Of a stretch of 64,000 nt of DNA, positions 32,401-44,536 are shown piece by piece (within the stretch, counting starts at the first letter, position 1; each line of letters begins with the position of its first letter). The translations under genes and the position numbers were made by a program. This DNA is from Hexactinellida sp. DTS-2022 (lineage: Eukaryota > Porifera > Hexactinellida), in NCBI GenBank assembly GCA_028753945.1, contig JAPNXP010000002.1, forward strand, positions 15,135,624 to 15,199,623. Reading direction: 5' to 3'. The notes beneath the pieces were generated by a model. It was not told where the DNA came from, did not search any database, and worked only from the letters and a program-made list of their open reading frames with translations.

Positions 32401-35400
32401 ATTATTAATGAGTAGTTAAACGCCCTGGTTGCCAACTGCATATAAACCTATGTTTTTTCACGTATTATAGAGAAAATACCCGTATCTATATAACCTACGT
32501 TTCCTGACAGGCCTCGGGTTCCTGTCCTTCCTCCCCTGCAGGCCCCTGTTGGCAGAGGGGGCGGCCTCTGAGACAGGCCGGTCCGAGACTCGTCGCATTA
32601 CGCAGCGTATCTCGAGTTGCCTGTAAGTGGTCGGGTTATATTTCTGTACTGAGATGTCCTGTAATCTGCTCTTTCTAGGAGTTATTGGGTATTTGTTCAT
32701 CTCTTCTAATTACGGTAGTTATTAATTATAAATACGCTATGCTACTTGGTTACCAATTGGGAGAAATGCAATTTGTATTCTGTTATATTGAAACTGTCCT
32801 GTTAGATTTAACGAGATTAACCAATTAGATTGCAAAGTAAGACATAATGTCATTACACTATAAGAACTAAATATAGATTTTCGACGGACAAAAGGTGAAT
32901 TATAAGAGTTAAAAACTCACCTTACTATTGCATAAATCACATCAGAAAACATACAAAAAACATACCATTTGTTAGTTTCTTAACAACAGGAACGGCATTA
33001 GAAATGTACGGTTGAATGGGAGTGTTAAATGCCCTAGAATTGCTTCTAGAAGTGAGATTGTTAGACTTAGAATGCAATAAGTGTGGTACACTAATTTCCT
33101 CCATCTTCTTACTATCAACAGCCCGTAGAGAATGGCCGTTAACACTATTACTAGAGAACTGCTCCCTACAAGTTCTCGAGTTAATTATCTGTTCGCTTAG
33201 GGACTGTCTAATTCCGTGTAGACTGTTGTATTGACTCTTCCTTACCCGAGACCAGGGGTTGCAATCAAATAAATCTAGAGCCGATATAGCCAGAGACTTC
33301 CCGAGCTATTGAAGGAAATATAAATCTTATTATAAGCTACAGTAGACTCTGTTAATAGGAACACCAGGGGACCGTCTTAATTTGTTCGTATTAACCGGAG
33401 TCACTTGCATGCATTTGTATAGGCTAGGGGAATTAAACCTTGGAATCCTTAACCGATATTTCCATTATCCGTGTTTCTATTAACGAGAGCATACTGTACT
33501 CCACTTAATCGGAACTACAGTTGAAACTGGTTTTTTCTAATCAATTCTTTGCATGGAAATAAAGTAAGAAAATCCGAAGGTTAGAACTTAGAATAAACCG
33601 ATTGAAAATCAAACAAAATTGGAATTTTTTATATTTAGAATAGATAGTTAGTTAGAAAAAACCGATTAGTTGGAAAAAACCGGTGTAATAAAAACCTGGT
33701 TTTGACTGTATTTAAGTTGGTTCCAGTTTACTATGCCTACTAACATAGGACGGCATTTGACTGGCTAGTATATTAATATGCCTACTAAGTACTAACATAG
33801 TACGGCATTTGACTGGCTAGTACATATATACCTCTTCCAGTACGGATATTGAGAACTTGGGCGGATAGCTGGCATGGTGCGGGGGGGTGGATCTCCCGGA
33901 GGGATCAGCTGTTGCTATCGAGTTGCAGAGCCTGCCAGTGTTATAGTTACATTCCAGCGTGTAACTAGGGAGATATGGGGATGTTATACGTAGAACCTCG
34001 TTAGTACGGACACCAACGGACGGTAAAATGTGTTCGCTTTATCCGGGGTTCGTGTTAACCGGAGTAATACCCATTGAATAGCCATTGTAGGGACCTGATT
34101 TTGTGGAAATGTTTGTTCGTATTAACCGTGTTCGTACTAACGAGGTTCTACTGTATTTTATTTGTCTCAGTTGTGAACGTTAAAAATAAAAAGTAACGTA
34201 ACGCGAAATTCCAGAAAATTATACTTTGACTACTATTTTGTATACAAAAAGGCAAAGTTGTGATTATAATACATGATTTCTCTCAGACTCTCACACATAT
34301 TAACTTATTTCACACATATTAACGAATTAGACATAAGTATTATACGTATAACCACCAATATACTGGCACACTACGTAATAGTCGACACAGTAAATTAAAT
34401 TATTTATTGCTGACGGGAATGAAATTATTATGACTGAATTATTGATAAAGCTAACAAATTTACGTAAAATATGTTCGCTAAATCAATAAATGGTTATGGT
34501 GCATTAATTTCTATAAATATATACTACGTACAGTTGACTCCGCTTAATAGAGTCACCTCGGGACCAGGTTATTTTTACCCGAATAAGCGGAGAAATCTAT
34601 TAACCGAAAATATTTTCTATAATTCCGTCCTTAAATCTAATCGAAAATATTTTAGTCAAACTATAATTCCGTCTTATAAATCCTATGAAATTTTGACCCC
34701 ATTAAGCGGAGAAATATATTAACCGGTGGCTCTATTAAGCGGAGTCGACTGTAGTTATTAATTAACCTTTAGAAAGTAAGCCTGGGATTTTAGTATGGGA
34801 AAAAATCTGAACTCTACTAGAGCTCAGCTATATATAAGGATTCTCTATAATTATAAATCAACTACTAACCTTCTAATAATCCCGGTTGCTTTATATATAC
34901 CCACTCTGGCACTGCCTTCCTTAGACAAGCCATCTCTCTTATCCTTCCAATACATATTCTTCTCGCTGAACACACAATAACCGAAGTCAAAATTGGGGGA
35001 ATTAAGTGATATTAGCTTGGGGTATAGCATGTTCTCTGTTTGCACTGTGACGTCATCGAAATGGTTCCCGTATATAAAGCAGCCCCGTTTGGCGGCGTGT
35101 CCGTGGAGATCTACGAATACAGCGACTCCGCTGTTCTCCTGGGTGCTTAGGGGGTCTGGGGGGGAGGAGGGGGCACTGGGGGGGGATAGACGGAAGTGGA
35201 CCAAAGGGAGTTCCGATCTGAGTAGGGGATAAGTATAAATACGGGAGAGTATCTGTTAGTAGGACACCAGGGGACCGGATTATATGTTCGTATTATACGG
35301 AGTTCGTATTAACCAATATGATTTGTATTGAAAAGGCTTTGAAGGGACTGAAATATAACCGGAGTTTCGTAAATCGTGTTCGTACTAACGAGGTTATACT

Positions 35401-38400
35401 GTAAGTTTGTTTATCCGGAATTGGTATTAACCGGAGTCACTTGCATGCATTTGTATAGGCTAGGGGAATTAATTAAACCTTGTACTCCTTAACCGATATT
35501 TTCCTTACCCGTGTTCCTATTAACGGGATCGAGAGTCTACTGTACAGTGAACTACCGTTATAACTAAGTGGGATTAGTTTCCATTCGTTATAAGCGGAGT
35601 AAAATCAATGACTTTATCCGTCTGGGGAATATATATAATTATATATTTCTTTCATGTTTTGGAGGTTTTACTCAATTTACTATATATAACTTCGTTATAA
35701 CGTGGGTCTACTGTAACATATCTATAATATAACTAACTTCCTACACTTGTCGCTACTACTATTGCTGCTGCTATTACTGGTGTGATGATACATAACTATA
35801 GAGCGTAGCGCAAACACAGAGGGATGTAGAATAGGGTCCGGGTTGAGATAGTACCTGTTCAGGTTAGCTCCCCTCTGATCCATTCTGTAGTGTCCTGGAA
35901 GTGGAGTGTTAGTTCCGTATATGGTTCCAGTTACATGTACGTACATAGTAGTATAGGTATCTCTATGACATATTATGTATTTGCCTTTTATATACATACA
36001 GTAGAACTCGTTAGTACGAACACCAGGGGACTGTCAAAATGCGTTCATATTATCCGGAATTCGTATTAACCAATAATTATTAATTAGTATTGACATTTGT
36101 ATTGAAAGGCTTTGAAGAGGACTGAAATAGTGTATATTAACAATGTTCGTACTAACTAGGTTCTACTGTAAGCTGACATTCAAAGGGTATAGCTTTTTAA
36201 AAGGTGTTAAAAATGACCTTACCAGTAACCTGAAAATACATTAGAAAAGGTGTTGGCCAATATATAAGTACTCAATTCGTATTTCATAGCAAATTAGCTA
36301 ACTTATTGCGTGATAATAATGGCAGAAGAAACAAGTGCTAAAACTATGTTTAAGAGAGAAGATATAGAATTTAGTTTGCTAGACGAGTCCCGCTTTGAAG
36401 AATGCAGATTATCAATAAACGAATGGTTCGCTAGTTTGGAGGAAAATAATTTAGTGTTTGACTATTCCAAACACCCTAGAATGTCGGAAGAAGTAATGAA
36501 AGAGGAAATTTCTAACGGAGCAGAATTCGTGCTTGCCTCCCTTAAGGGGACAAAGGAATTTGTCGGCTGTTTCGAAATTGGGGATCCATTTAGGTTCAAA
36601 GACGGTTACCCAATTGTGAAAATAAAGACTCTTAATACTTTGTGTGTCAAAACAGAGTACAGGAGAAAGGGACTAAGGGGACTAATGATGAAAGAATTCG
36701 AGAGAATGGCTATCGAAATTGGGACAGAAAAAATAGAATGTTCTGTTGTAAGCACTCTACTGTTTGAAATTGATAATTTGAAGAAAGAAGGATTTGAATT
36801 GAGGGAAAGTTTTACTGTTAAGAAAAGTGAGTTGGAGGGGTATGTTAAGGAAATGGTACGAGACACATTGACTTGTCACTGTATGCATAAGATACTTCAA
36901 GAGCCAACTAGTGAGCCACAGTAACACCTCTCTTATTATTATACTTATTTAGTAAACAACGATAGTATAAATTCGAATGTGAATATAATCAATTTACTAT
37001 ATTAATTGAATGCTAGCTGTTAATTAATAAAGCTTTAATTTAATTGGTTAAAGGTTTTGTCACCTTTGGGAGGGAAAATGTGAATATTTTTCTTAGATAT
37101 TTAAACTTTGTTTCAAGATACAGTATTCCCTATACACCTACAAAATTTCAAAACCAATAAACAAATAAACAAAAACAAACAAACAAACAAACAAACAAAC
37201 AAATAAACGAATAAATAAATAGGTAATCAACAAACAAACAAACAAGTAAACAAACAAATATCATATTAACTTGTATACGTATGTTGTTATTTACTTTATA
37301 TTCATATTACTCACCTCTGGCTACTCCATCTGGATTGAGAAGTGGAATAAGTTTAAAAACGAATTTGTCTCTCAATCTCTGAGCTCTCAAATCTTCCGTA
37401 TTTATTATAAAATCCAGAAATCCGTTAAATATGTGACTCCCAGGAACCTCCCCCGGATGCACGCGGGAACTGAGAACGTACACCTATAAATAGTTGCTGT
37501 AATCATAGTAACGCCCTTATTAAGTATAGTATACAGTGGCGTAATAGCAAGTCGCATTTTGTATGAAATTTGCTGCTAATTGGCGAACTTGCTATTAGAG
37601 GAACAGAATTAACATTAAATGCTTGCTTGGGGACTGAAAATAACCTCGATTATCCGAACACCCATTATTGTTGCATAAATTAGTTTAGCATTTTAAATTA
37701 ACGAATTGTGTGTAGATTATGTGAACTTGTTTAACTGGTCCCAACGAGTTTTATACATAATACTGCAGTGTACAATAAACTCGTTATAACGAAGTGCTTG
37801 GGACCTGTAAATTCCTTCGTTATATCCGGATAATAATTAATGCATTTAGTGCTCTGGGGGAAATATCCATTTCGTTATAACGGGAGTTCACTGTACGTAT
37901 GTCAGTATATTATACTATAGCATACTATACAATGTATACATAATCCTGCAGTGTATCCCTTACCTTTTTCCCCCTGAAGACCCGCGGTCTGGGCTCCTGA
38001 GAGGGGAAGAGTCCCTCCAATCTCGGCTCTCTCTCCTCCGTCATACCACTCAGACTCGATACCGTTATCAGGTCCACGCGTCTCCCGTCCAGCGATACGG
38101 TAGCCAGCTCTCTGTAGATATAGATAGGCATATAATGTATACACTAGTTAAGACGTATAGTACTAGTTATAGTGTGTACTCCTTATTAGGAATCGCTCTC
38201 TAGATAGGCATATAAGTATACACTACAGTATACTACGCTTAATAGAGTCACCTCGGGACCAGGTTATTTTGATCCGATTAAGTGGAGAAATCTATTAACC
38301 GAAAATATTCGAGTCAAACTGTAATTCCGTCCAAAATCCTGTGAAATTTTTACCCCATTAAGCGGAGAAAAAAAAGTTGCTAGAATGAAAAATTAATAAG

Positions 38401-40143
38401 AGGAAATATCGGTCGATTCCCCTAGCAGCCTAGCTTATACAAATGCAAGTGACTCCTGTTAATACGAATTCCGGATAATACGAACAATATATTAACAGAG
38501 TCTACTGTATGTACAATTATAATTTACTTTAATCATTTAATGTGCTCTGGTTAATAAAGAGCACTCACCTGTGATAATACAGTTGGTGCTCCGCTGCCTT
38601 ATCCAGATTGCCTTCTATCCTCTCCAGTCTCTTCTGACAGTCCGTGTAGGAGTGCGGGTAGCAGAATGCGTAGTAGGTAGTCAGCTTGGGGTGCGGGGGG
38701 ATGGCGTGGTAGAAGGAGAGCTTCATGCCCCAATCTCCCATCTACACATACATACAGGTACTGGTACACTATAGTATAGGGACTGATATAGCAGTAATAG
38801 TAGTATACTCTCTTAATCTTAATGGGATTAATAGTAGTGACCAACATGTCAGAATTAACGGAGTTGAATGTACGTATTGTTATTATTGTTTGGTTGTTCG
38901 TTTGTTTGTTTGTTTGTTTGTTTGTTGTTGCTGTTGTTGTTATTTGTTATTGTTATTTTAGTTTGTTTGTTATTTCTGTTGTTATTGTTGTTTGTTTGAA
39001 ATTATTGTTGTTATTGTTGTTTGTTTGTTATTATTGTTGTCGTTTGTTTGTTTGTTACTGTTCATTGTTTGTTGTTGTTGTTGTTGTTAATGTTTATTGT
39101 TGTTTGTTTGTTATTATTGTTGTCGTTTGTTTGTTTGTTTCTGTTCATTGTTTGTTGTTATTATTGTTATTTGTTGTTGTTGTTGTCACCTCGAAGTTGG
39201 GTCTCTCCTTCATTCTCTCCCACCCCCCTCTCTGTCTGTATACCGGGGTCATGCCCTGTTGGTACAGCTTGAGCTGTCTGTTCAGATTAACGATGTTAAG
39301 CAGCATCCGGCCGCCAGCCAGCCCGCCCCGCACTCCGAAGTAGAACCAAGATCTGAATACGGAACTTAATACGGAACCAAGATCTGAATACGGAACTTAA
39401 TACGGAACCAAGATCTGAATAGGGAACTTAATAGGGAACCAAGATCTGGATGGGGAACTTAATACGGAACCAGGATCTGAATGGGGAACTTAATATGGAA
39501 CCAAGATCTGAATAGGGAACTTAATAGGGAACCAAGTTGGGTTTCTATATATACGGTCAGGTTCTTTTATTATGAACATTCAAGGAACCAAAAATCGTGT
39601 TCATAATAGAGACTTAATATTAAGCGAACTCAACTTAATACAAACCCTATGTAAGTAGTTAAATTGGGACCATAGGGCTTGTTCATAATAAAAGTTTTTC
39701 ATATAAAGCAGACGAAATTGTTCACAATAAGCAGACCTGACTGTAGTTAGTCCGGTTAACTGATAAAAATAACTGCGAAACATGCTAAATATACCTAAGT
39801 AGGTAACTAAGAAATTCGGGAATAAATTATCATACAGTTGGTTAACAGGTTAATGGTATTTAACTTATTTCTTAAAATAGCAAATAATAGCTCAACTCAA
39901 TTAATCGTCTAGGCTACTATTCGAGCAAATACGGTACATTCATTCTTACCTGTTAGAATTCTCGTACTCAGTTCCCGCGCAATCTGGAGCTGTCCACAGA
40001 TTGAATTCATAATCGGATTCCGATTTTGGGATTTCAACAACAGCTGATAAGTTAGCGGAATCGAAATCTGAATCGAAAACAATTTCGTCTCTAAAATAAG
40101 TTTTAATCTTTCCCAGCAATCTTTGGCTCTCTTCTGTTGTCAT
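29442..40143 (-). CDS. AGBL5: Cytosolic carboxypeptidase-like protein 5
   Basis: Twelve exons, all phases consistent: 40143-39950, 39352-39190, 38741-38569, 38111-37964, 37483-37315, 35894-35738, 35217-34870, 33964-33832, 33305-32966, 32702-32499, 31697-31480, 29831-29442; 878 residues, close to human CCP5. N-terminal domain: [31 protein letters not shown]14D catalytic domain: zinc ligands in [11 protein letters not shown] (His, Glu) and [11 protein letters not shown] (His), substrate-binding RGANLNR, catalytic Glu in [11 protein letters not shown]. The tail is Ser/Arg-rich. CCP5 removes the branch-point glutamate from polyglutamylated tubulin. The last exon assignment rests on matching phase only, since the tail is not conserved. 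The gene hosts GNAT and CARD genes on the opposite strand and meets EPT1 tail to tail with 84 bp between stop codons. Confidence 0.92.
29875..30031. repeat. Palindromic element, family A
   Basis: CAGTAGAACTTCGTTAGAATA ... CGAGGTTCTATTG. It begins 43 bp upstream (in AGBL5 sense) of the last AGBL5 exon. Other A copies: 31985-32140, 33989-34153, 35250-35400, 35999-36169, 40340-40496, 44935-45055, 52900-53040, 57367-57490 and 63591-63749. Confidence 0.75.
30564..31004 (+). CDS. CARD-domain protein (nested in AGBL5 intron)
   Basis: Intronless, 146 residues. Residues about 20-105 match the six-helix CARD fold: [55 protein letters not shown]. This is the classic CARD pattern (helix 1 KHR..L...I, helix 4 ...R...L...L, GxxGYxAF-like end). 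The remaining 40 residues are basic to Gln-rich without a second domain, so it is a CARD-only protein; such proteins act as adaptors or decoys in apoptosis and NF-kB signalling by CARD-CARD pairing. Partner unknown. Confidence 0.83.
   Translation: MTSRHGKKNKLDQDQLCQISRDILEKHRTSLVENIDPENHFPVLKSRNVITASECDEISQLGSRTRRAERLIEILITRGNDGYLALAESMVREKTQMFLLRKLNQSFESQRRWKEHGSNQWNNNDAPFSLQPQSIMPPESINYFIH
31744..31887. repeat. Palindromic element, family C
   Basis: CAGTAGATGCCGGTTATAAG ... CGACATCTACTG between TA. Located 45 bp upstream of an AGBL5 exon. Other C copies: 6159-6245 (part), 43622-43746, 44576-44700 and 54024-54165. Confidence 0.85.
36319..36924 (+). CDS. GNAT-family N-acetyltransferase (nested in AGBL5 intron)
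   Basis: Intronless, 201 residues from [11 protein letters not shown]. The GNAT core is visible at residues about 75-150: GAEFVLASL, a strand with [20 protein letters not shown] (the acetyl-CoA pyrophosphate-binding R/QxxGxG/A motif as RRKGLRG), [13 protein letters not shown] and [20 protein letters not shown]. Acetyl-CoA binding can be inferred; the acceptor substrate cannot. It lies antisense in the AGBL5 intron between exons 37483-37315 and 35894-35738. AATAAA occurs at about 37026. Confidence 0.8.
   Translation: MAEETSAKTMFKREDIEFSLLDESRFEECRLSINEWFASLEENNLVFDYSKHPRMSEEVMKEEISNGAEFVLASLKGTKEFVGCFEIGDPFRFKDGYPIVKIKTLNTLCVKTEYRRKGLRGLMMKEFERMAIEIGTEKIECSVVSTLLFEIDNLKKEGFELRESFTVKKSELEGYVKEMVRDTLTCHCMHKILQEPTSEPQ
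37150..37262. repeat. (AAAC)n tract
   Basis: Imperfect AAAC/AAAT units in the AGBL5 intron between the GNAT gene and exon 37483-37315. Confidence 0.85.
38885..39187. repeat. (GTTT)n / (GTT)n tract next to an AGBL5 donor
   Basis: Long mixed tetra- and trinucleotide run that ends at the splice donor of exon 39352-39190 (AAC/AAAC in the sense strand). An internal block of about 80 bp is duplicated (39018-39070 versus 39097-39150). Confidence 0.85.
39343..39540 (-). repeat. 31-bp minisatellite spanning the AGBL5 exon 2 splice acceptor
   Basis: About six and a half units of GAACCAAGATCTGAATACGG+AACTTAATACG. In gene sense each unit carries TTCAG followed by ATCTTGGTTC, which is the used 3' splice site plus the first 10 exon bases. 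The exon-proximal copy is the true junction. Confidence 0.88.
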
Positions 40144-40668
40144 TACAGCTAATTTGTAAACACCAGGGGACCGTATTAATATGCTCGTATTATCCGGAAT
40201 TCGTATTAAAAGGAATTAAACCTTGTACTCCTTAACCGATATTTCCCTTACCCGTGTTCCTATTAACGATAGTCTACTGTGTTATAAATATTTGTTTTAA
40301 CAACTGTACATATAAGTGGAGTTATTGTGACACAATCTACAGTAGAACCTCGTTAGTAGGAACACCAGGGGACCGTCAAAATGCATTCGCCTTATCCGGA
40401 ATTCGTATTAACCGATATAATTTGTACTGAAAAGGATTTGATGGGGACTGAAATAGTGTTCGTATTAACGAGGTTCTTACTAACGAGGTTATACTGTAGC
40501 TCCTATATAGGAAATCCCTAACAGCATATAAGATACGAGACCTGAGAATTGCTCCTTGTAGAGAGGTGTTAGAAACGAGTTTACACCTCTGTTAAAATAT
40601 GAATATTTCCACACTAATCTAGTGATAATATTAATGCTATGAATACACTATAATCCAAGTGATAGTTC
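40144..40668. other. Gap between AGBL5 start and RAE1 stop
   Basis: Contains a truncated family B element (about 40160-40282) and a full family A element (40340-40496). No exon seen. The AGBL5 promoter must lie here or overlap these elements. Confidence 0.6.
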
Positions 40669-43600
40669 TTATTTCTTCTTTTTGGGACGAAGGTCGTCCT
40701 CTGCTTTTCGTAGGAAAATATAATTCTTCTTTTGAGGAAAATGGTTTTCATGTCCCTAAGGTTAGAATATGTGAGTATATTTGTTGTTGTTTACAAGGTA
40801 AATAAACACAAATAATACCTTCGACCAATCGTAGCTAACTGCGTATCCAAATATCTGTCCGTCATAGTTGAAACCGCAGGAAATGATTGGCTGTTCCATC
40901 GACTCGGATGTCTGTGGGTATAAATAGGAAATTATATGCGTACAGTTATAATATGTAAGGCTTGTCTAAAGTAAAGTAGTATACTACATCATTGCTAACT
41001 ACAGTAGACTCGGTTAATAGGAAAAGGGAAAAGGGGAAATATCGGATAAGGAGTACAGTAGAACTTCGTTAGTACGAACGTGGTTAATAGGAAATCCCTT
41101 AACCGTGTTCCTATAAACGAGATTCTACTGTAATAACTAATGTTACTCTCAGGCTTATACTGACAGCTAACACTTGTAGAATGTACCTTTAGTTTCATTC
41201 TAGCATCTTTATCCCAGAAACTGAATCTCCCATCTGAGCCCACAGTACCGAGCGTCCCGTGTTGCTGATGAAATGCTATGTCGTTAACCTACACACACAC
41301 ATACCTGTATAAACACCAATCTAACTTAAAGTGGTGTACACACACATTTGTATAAACCAAACCATATACATATAGGGGAGTTGCTTTATTAGCAACTCCC
41401 CTATTAGCAATATTATATATATATATTATATTATATATATTGCTTTATAAGCAACCGCTTTTCAGATCCCAAGCGTGATAATACTGTTAATTACATTCGC
41501 CTATTAGCAACCAGATTTAGTGGCAAACACGGGTTGCTATTAAGCGAACTCCACTGTATATTAGAACGTACAGTGGTGTTCGCGAAATACTAATGTATTC
41601 TCGGTCAATTATCCGAAAGTAGTAAGTCACATTTTGCATTAAATATGCTTGCTAATAGGCGAACTTGCTATTAGAGGAACAGAATTAACATTAAATGCTC
41701 GCTTGGGGACTGAAATAACTTGCTAATAGAGCAATATTGGTATTAGGCTAACACCACTGTATATGATTGGAACTGGAACTGGAACTAACTGCGTATATTT
41801 CCTGTGCCTGATTAGGCTGAGAGGGAGGAGTGGATCTGTGACACTTGAAAGTGAAATTATCTTTCCCTCTAAACGCAATAATTAATCATATTTTAACACC
41901 TTTTTATTTAACTACAGTCAACTCCGCTTAATAGAGCCACCGGTTAATCGGGTCAAAATTTCACAGGATTTATAGGACAGAATTACAGTTTGGCTTACAA
42001 TATTTTCGGTTAATCGGTTTCTCCGCTTAATCGGGTCAAAACAACCTGGTCCCGAGGTGGCTCTATTAAGCGGAGTCGACTGTATTGTTAGTAAGAATAC
42101 TAGAAGAGTGTACGTATTAACCGGAACTAACAAGCAATTACTTATATAACAGACAACACACACCTCTTCTAATGCAACTTTAGGACACTGGTAAAGTCAT
42201 TTTTAAACATCAAACTTCACCTTTACAAACCAGAGTTTGTAGTATATTGAAAGTATTGGCCGATATAAGTAGGTTCAAATAACTGTTTACTTATGTGTTT
42301 GTTTACTTACGGATTTGTTTATTTACAGATTTGTTTATTTACTGATTTGTTTATGTATTTGTTTACTTATGCATTTGTTTACTTACTGTTGTTTACTTAC
42401 AGGTTTATTTACTTGTGTATTTGTTTACTCAAAGGTTTGTTTACTTATGTATTTGTTTACTCAAAGGTTTGTTTACTTACGGGTTTGTTGTTTGCATGTA
42501 GTGTATGGCAACTCTCCCTTCTATAGATCCCAATGCAAACCCAGTAGGCTGTTGATTCTTGTCAGTAAATATACTAATGCATCTATGCTATAAGATATAG
42601 ATATAGGTGTTATGTTGTTGTTGTTATTGTTATTGTTGTTGTTGTTGTTGTTGTTATTGTTACCTGGTACTTGAGAGGAGAGTCTATTTTCTAAATATAA
42701 ACAAATAAACAAAAATAAAGGTGTGACAAATAAAGAACTATTGTAAACACAATTGTTTTACTAAGTTTGTTAGTTTGTTAGTAAGTTCGTTTAGTTGTTC
42801 ATTTGTTTATTAGTCTGTTACGTGTTTAGTTGTTTGTTTATCTGTTTGTTTGTTTGTTTGTTTGCTAGTTAATCGTTGGTTTGTTTATCTGTTTGTTTGT
42901 ATGTTTGTTTGTTAGTTCGTTTATCTGTTTGTTTGCTAGTTAATCGTTGGTATATTTATCTGTTTGTTTGTTTGTTTATTTGTAAGAACTTACTTTGAAC
43001 TCAGTAGGCTGGTTCTCCAGTTGATACACTACCAGACCTCTGTTAGCAGTCCCCACCACTGCCATAGGATACAACTACAGTAGCAACGTTAATAACTGTA
43101 GTAGCAATGTTAGTAGTTAGTAGGAACACGGATAAGGGAAATATCGGTTAAGGAGTACAAGGTTAATTCCCCTAGCCTATACAAATGCATGCAAGTGACT
43201 CCGGTTAATACGAATTCCGGTTAATACAAACATATTAATACGGTCCCCTGGTGTTCCTATTAACAGAATCTCCTATAATACTCCATTCTGCTAGCAACGA
43301 ATAATCAGGATAGTTATGTGAGTATAATCTTACCACATCCACACAGTAACACCTCTCAGGGAGCTGTAGTACCATCATAGGTGTTGGTGTCCGTGTGTCC
43401 CAGAACTAACAACAACAACAACAACAATAATAACAACAGGGCTATATAATGTATATAGAAGTCTCTATATAAGGAACAATTTAAGGTATACTTATGTATA
43501 TATATAGTCGACTCCGCTTAATTGGGTCAATATTAGAATCATGCCAATAGAAGCCAATTTCTGTTATTTGGATCAATATATTCGCTTAATCAAATCGAAA

Positions 43601-44536
43601 ATTTAATGAATCGGGTAAATACAGTGGATGCCGGTTATAAGAACATCGTCGGGAACTGCATATAATGTTCTTATAACCGGCATAAATTATATAGGGTATA
43701 TGGCAACAGTTTTCCAGTCAAATGTTCTTATATCCGGCATCTACTGTATTTCGTTAATTTTGTACGTTCGTATAAGTATTTATATCACTCATGTAGTATA
43801 AATAGTTATACCCTTAAAAATTAGCTAATTGGCTCATTATATCTCATACAAATTGCCCCGATTAAGCGGAGTTTGCTAACCTTTAACGTTTTATCCCACG
43901 ACCCAGTCATGAGACAGGTATACGACTTTCCCTGCACCCAATGCACGCTCTTAATGGGACTCTCGTGAACTGCAACATCCATGGTCTGGTTAGAGCCCAG
44001 ATCCCATATCTTAGCCGTGTTATCGCAGCCCGCTGTGAACGCCTTAGTGCCGTCAGAATGCCAGCAGCAAGAGAGCACCGGGGCCGAGTGAGATATCTGG
44101 GCCTTAGCCACGGGCCCGCTCTCTGCTAGCTCCCAGCAACGCACCTGGTACAATGGAATGTAGGGTTAAGCGTGGGTAGTATGATTAGATAAGAGCTTAA
44201 CCAAGTTTATGAAGCAGTATGTATTTCTATGTAGGGTAAACTCGGTTAATACGTACTTATTTCATTCCCTAGGGGGTACGTTATAACCGAGTTATACTGC
44301 ATTGTAATACAACTACTATATTGCATATACTACTGCTATATTTCCTTATACGAATTACAATTCGGACTAACTGAGTTATCCCATGAGCTGGCTAGCAGAT
44401 AGTTGGCGTTGGGAGAGAATGCTATTTTGCTAATGGAGTCATCAGGACAGTTGGGGACCTCTATGTCTTTGTTGGGATTATGGTTTGTAGTCTGCGTAGC
44501 GGGTGCTGTCGGGGTGGTGCCACCAAATAGCGACAT
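40669..44536 (-). CDS. RAE1: mRNA export factor RAE1 (Gle2)
   Basis: Ten exons in consistent phase: 44536-44372, 44144-43881, 43405-43334, 43074-42994, 42690-42664, 42587-42481, 41868-41790, 41288-41187, 40911-40819, 40755-40669; 358 residues (human 368). WD40 propeller: [87 protein letters not shown], ending [16 protein letters not shown]1 binds NUP98 at nuclear pores for mRNA export and acts in spindle assembly. Start MSLFGG matches the human MSLFG. The stop lies just downstream of the last WD-type strand as in orthologues. Confidence 0.95.
42595..42660. repeat. (GTT)n tract abutting a RAE1 splice donor
   Basis: Sixteen or so GTT/ATT triplets lie directly next to the donor of the 27-nt RAE1 exon 42690-42664 (AAC in gene sense). 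A GTTT tract at 42770-42985 abuts the donor of exon 43074-42994, and a TTTGTTTACTTA tract at 42290-42480 abuts the donor of exon 42587-42481. Confidence 0.85.

Noticed and set aside
34471..34722. Short frames such as [18 protein letters not shown] peptides
   Set aside because: They recur at 22811-23065 and 41918-42163 because they are translations of family D palindromes. Family A and C elements give similar repeated peptides.
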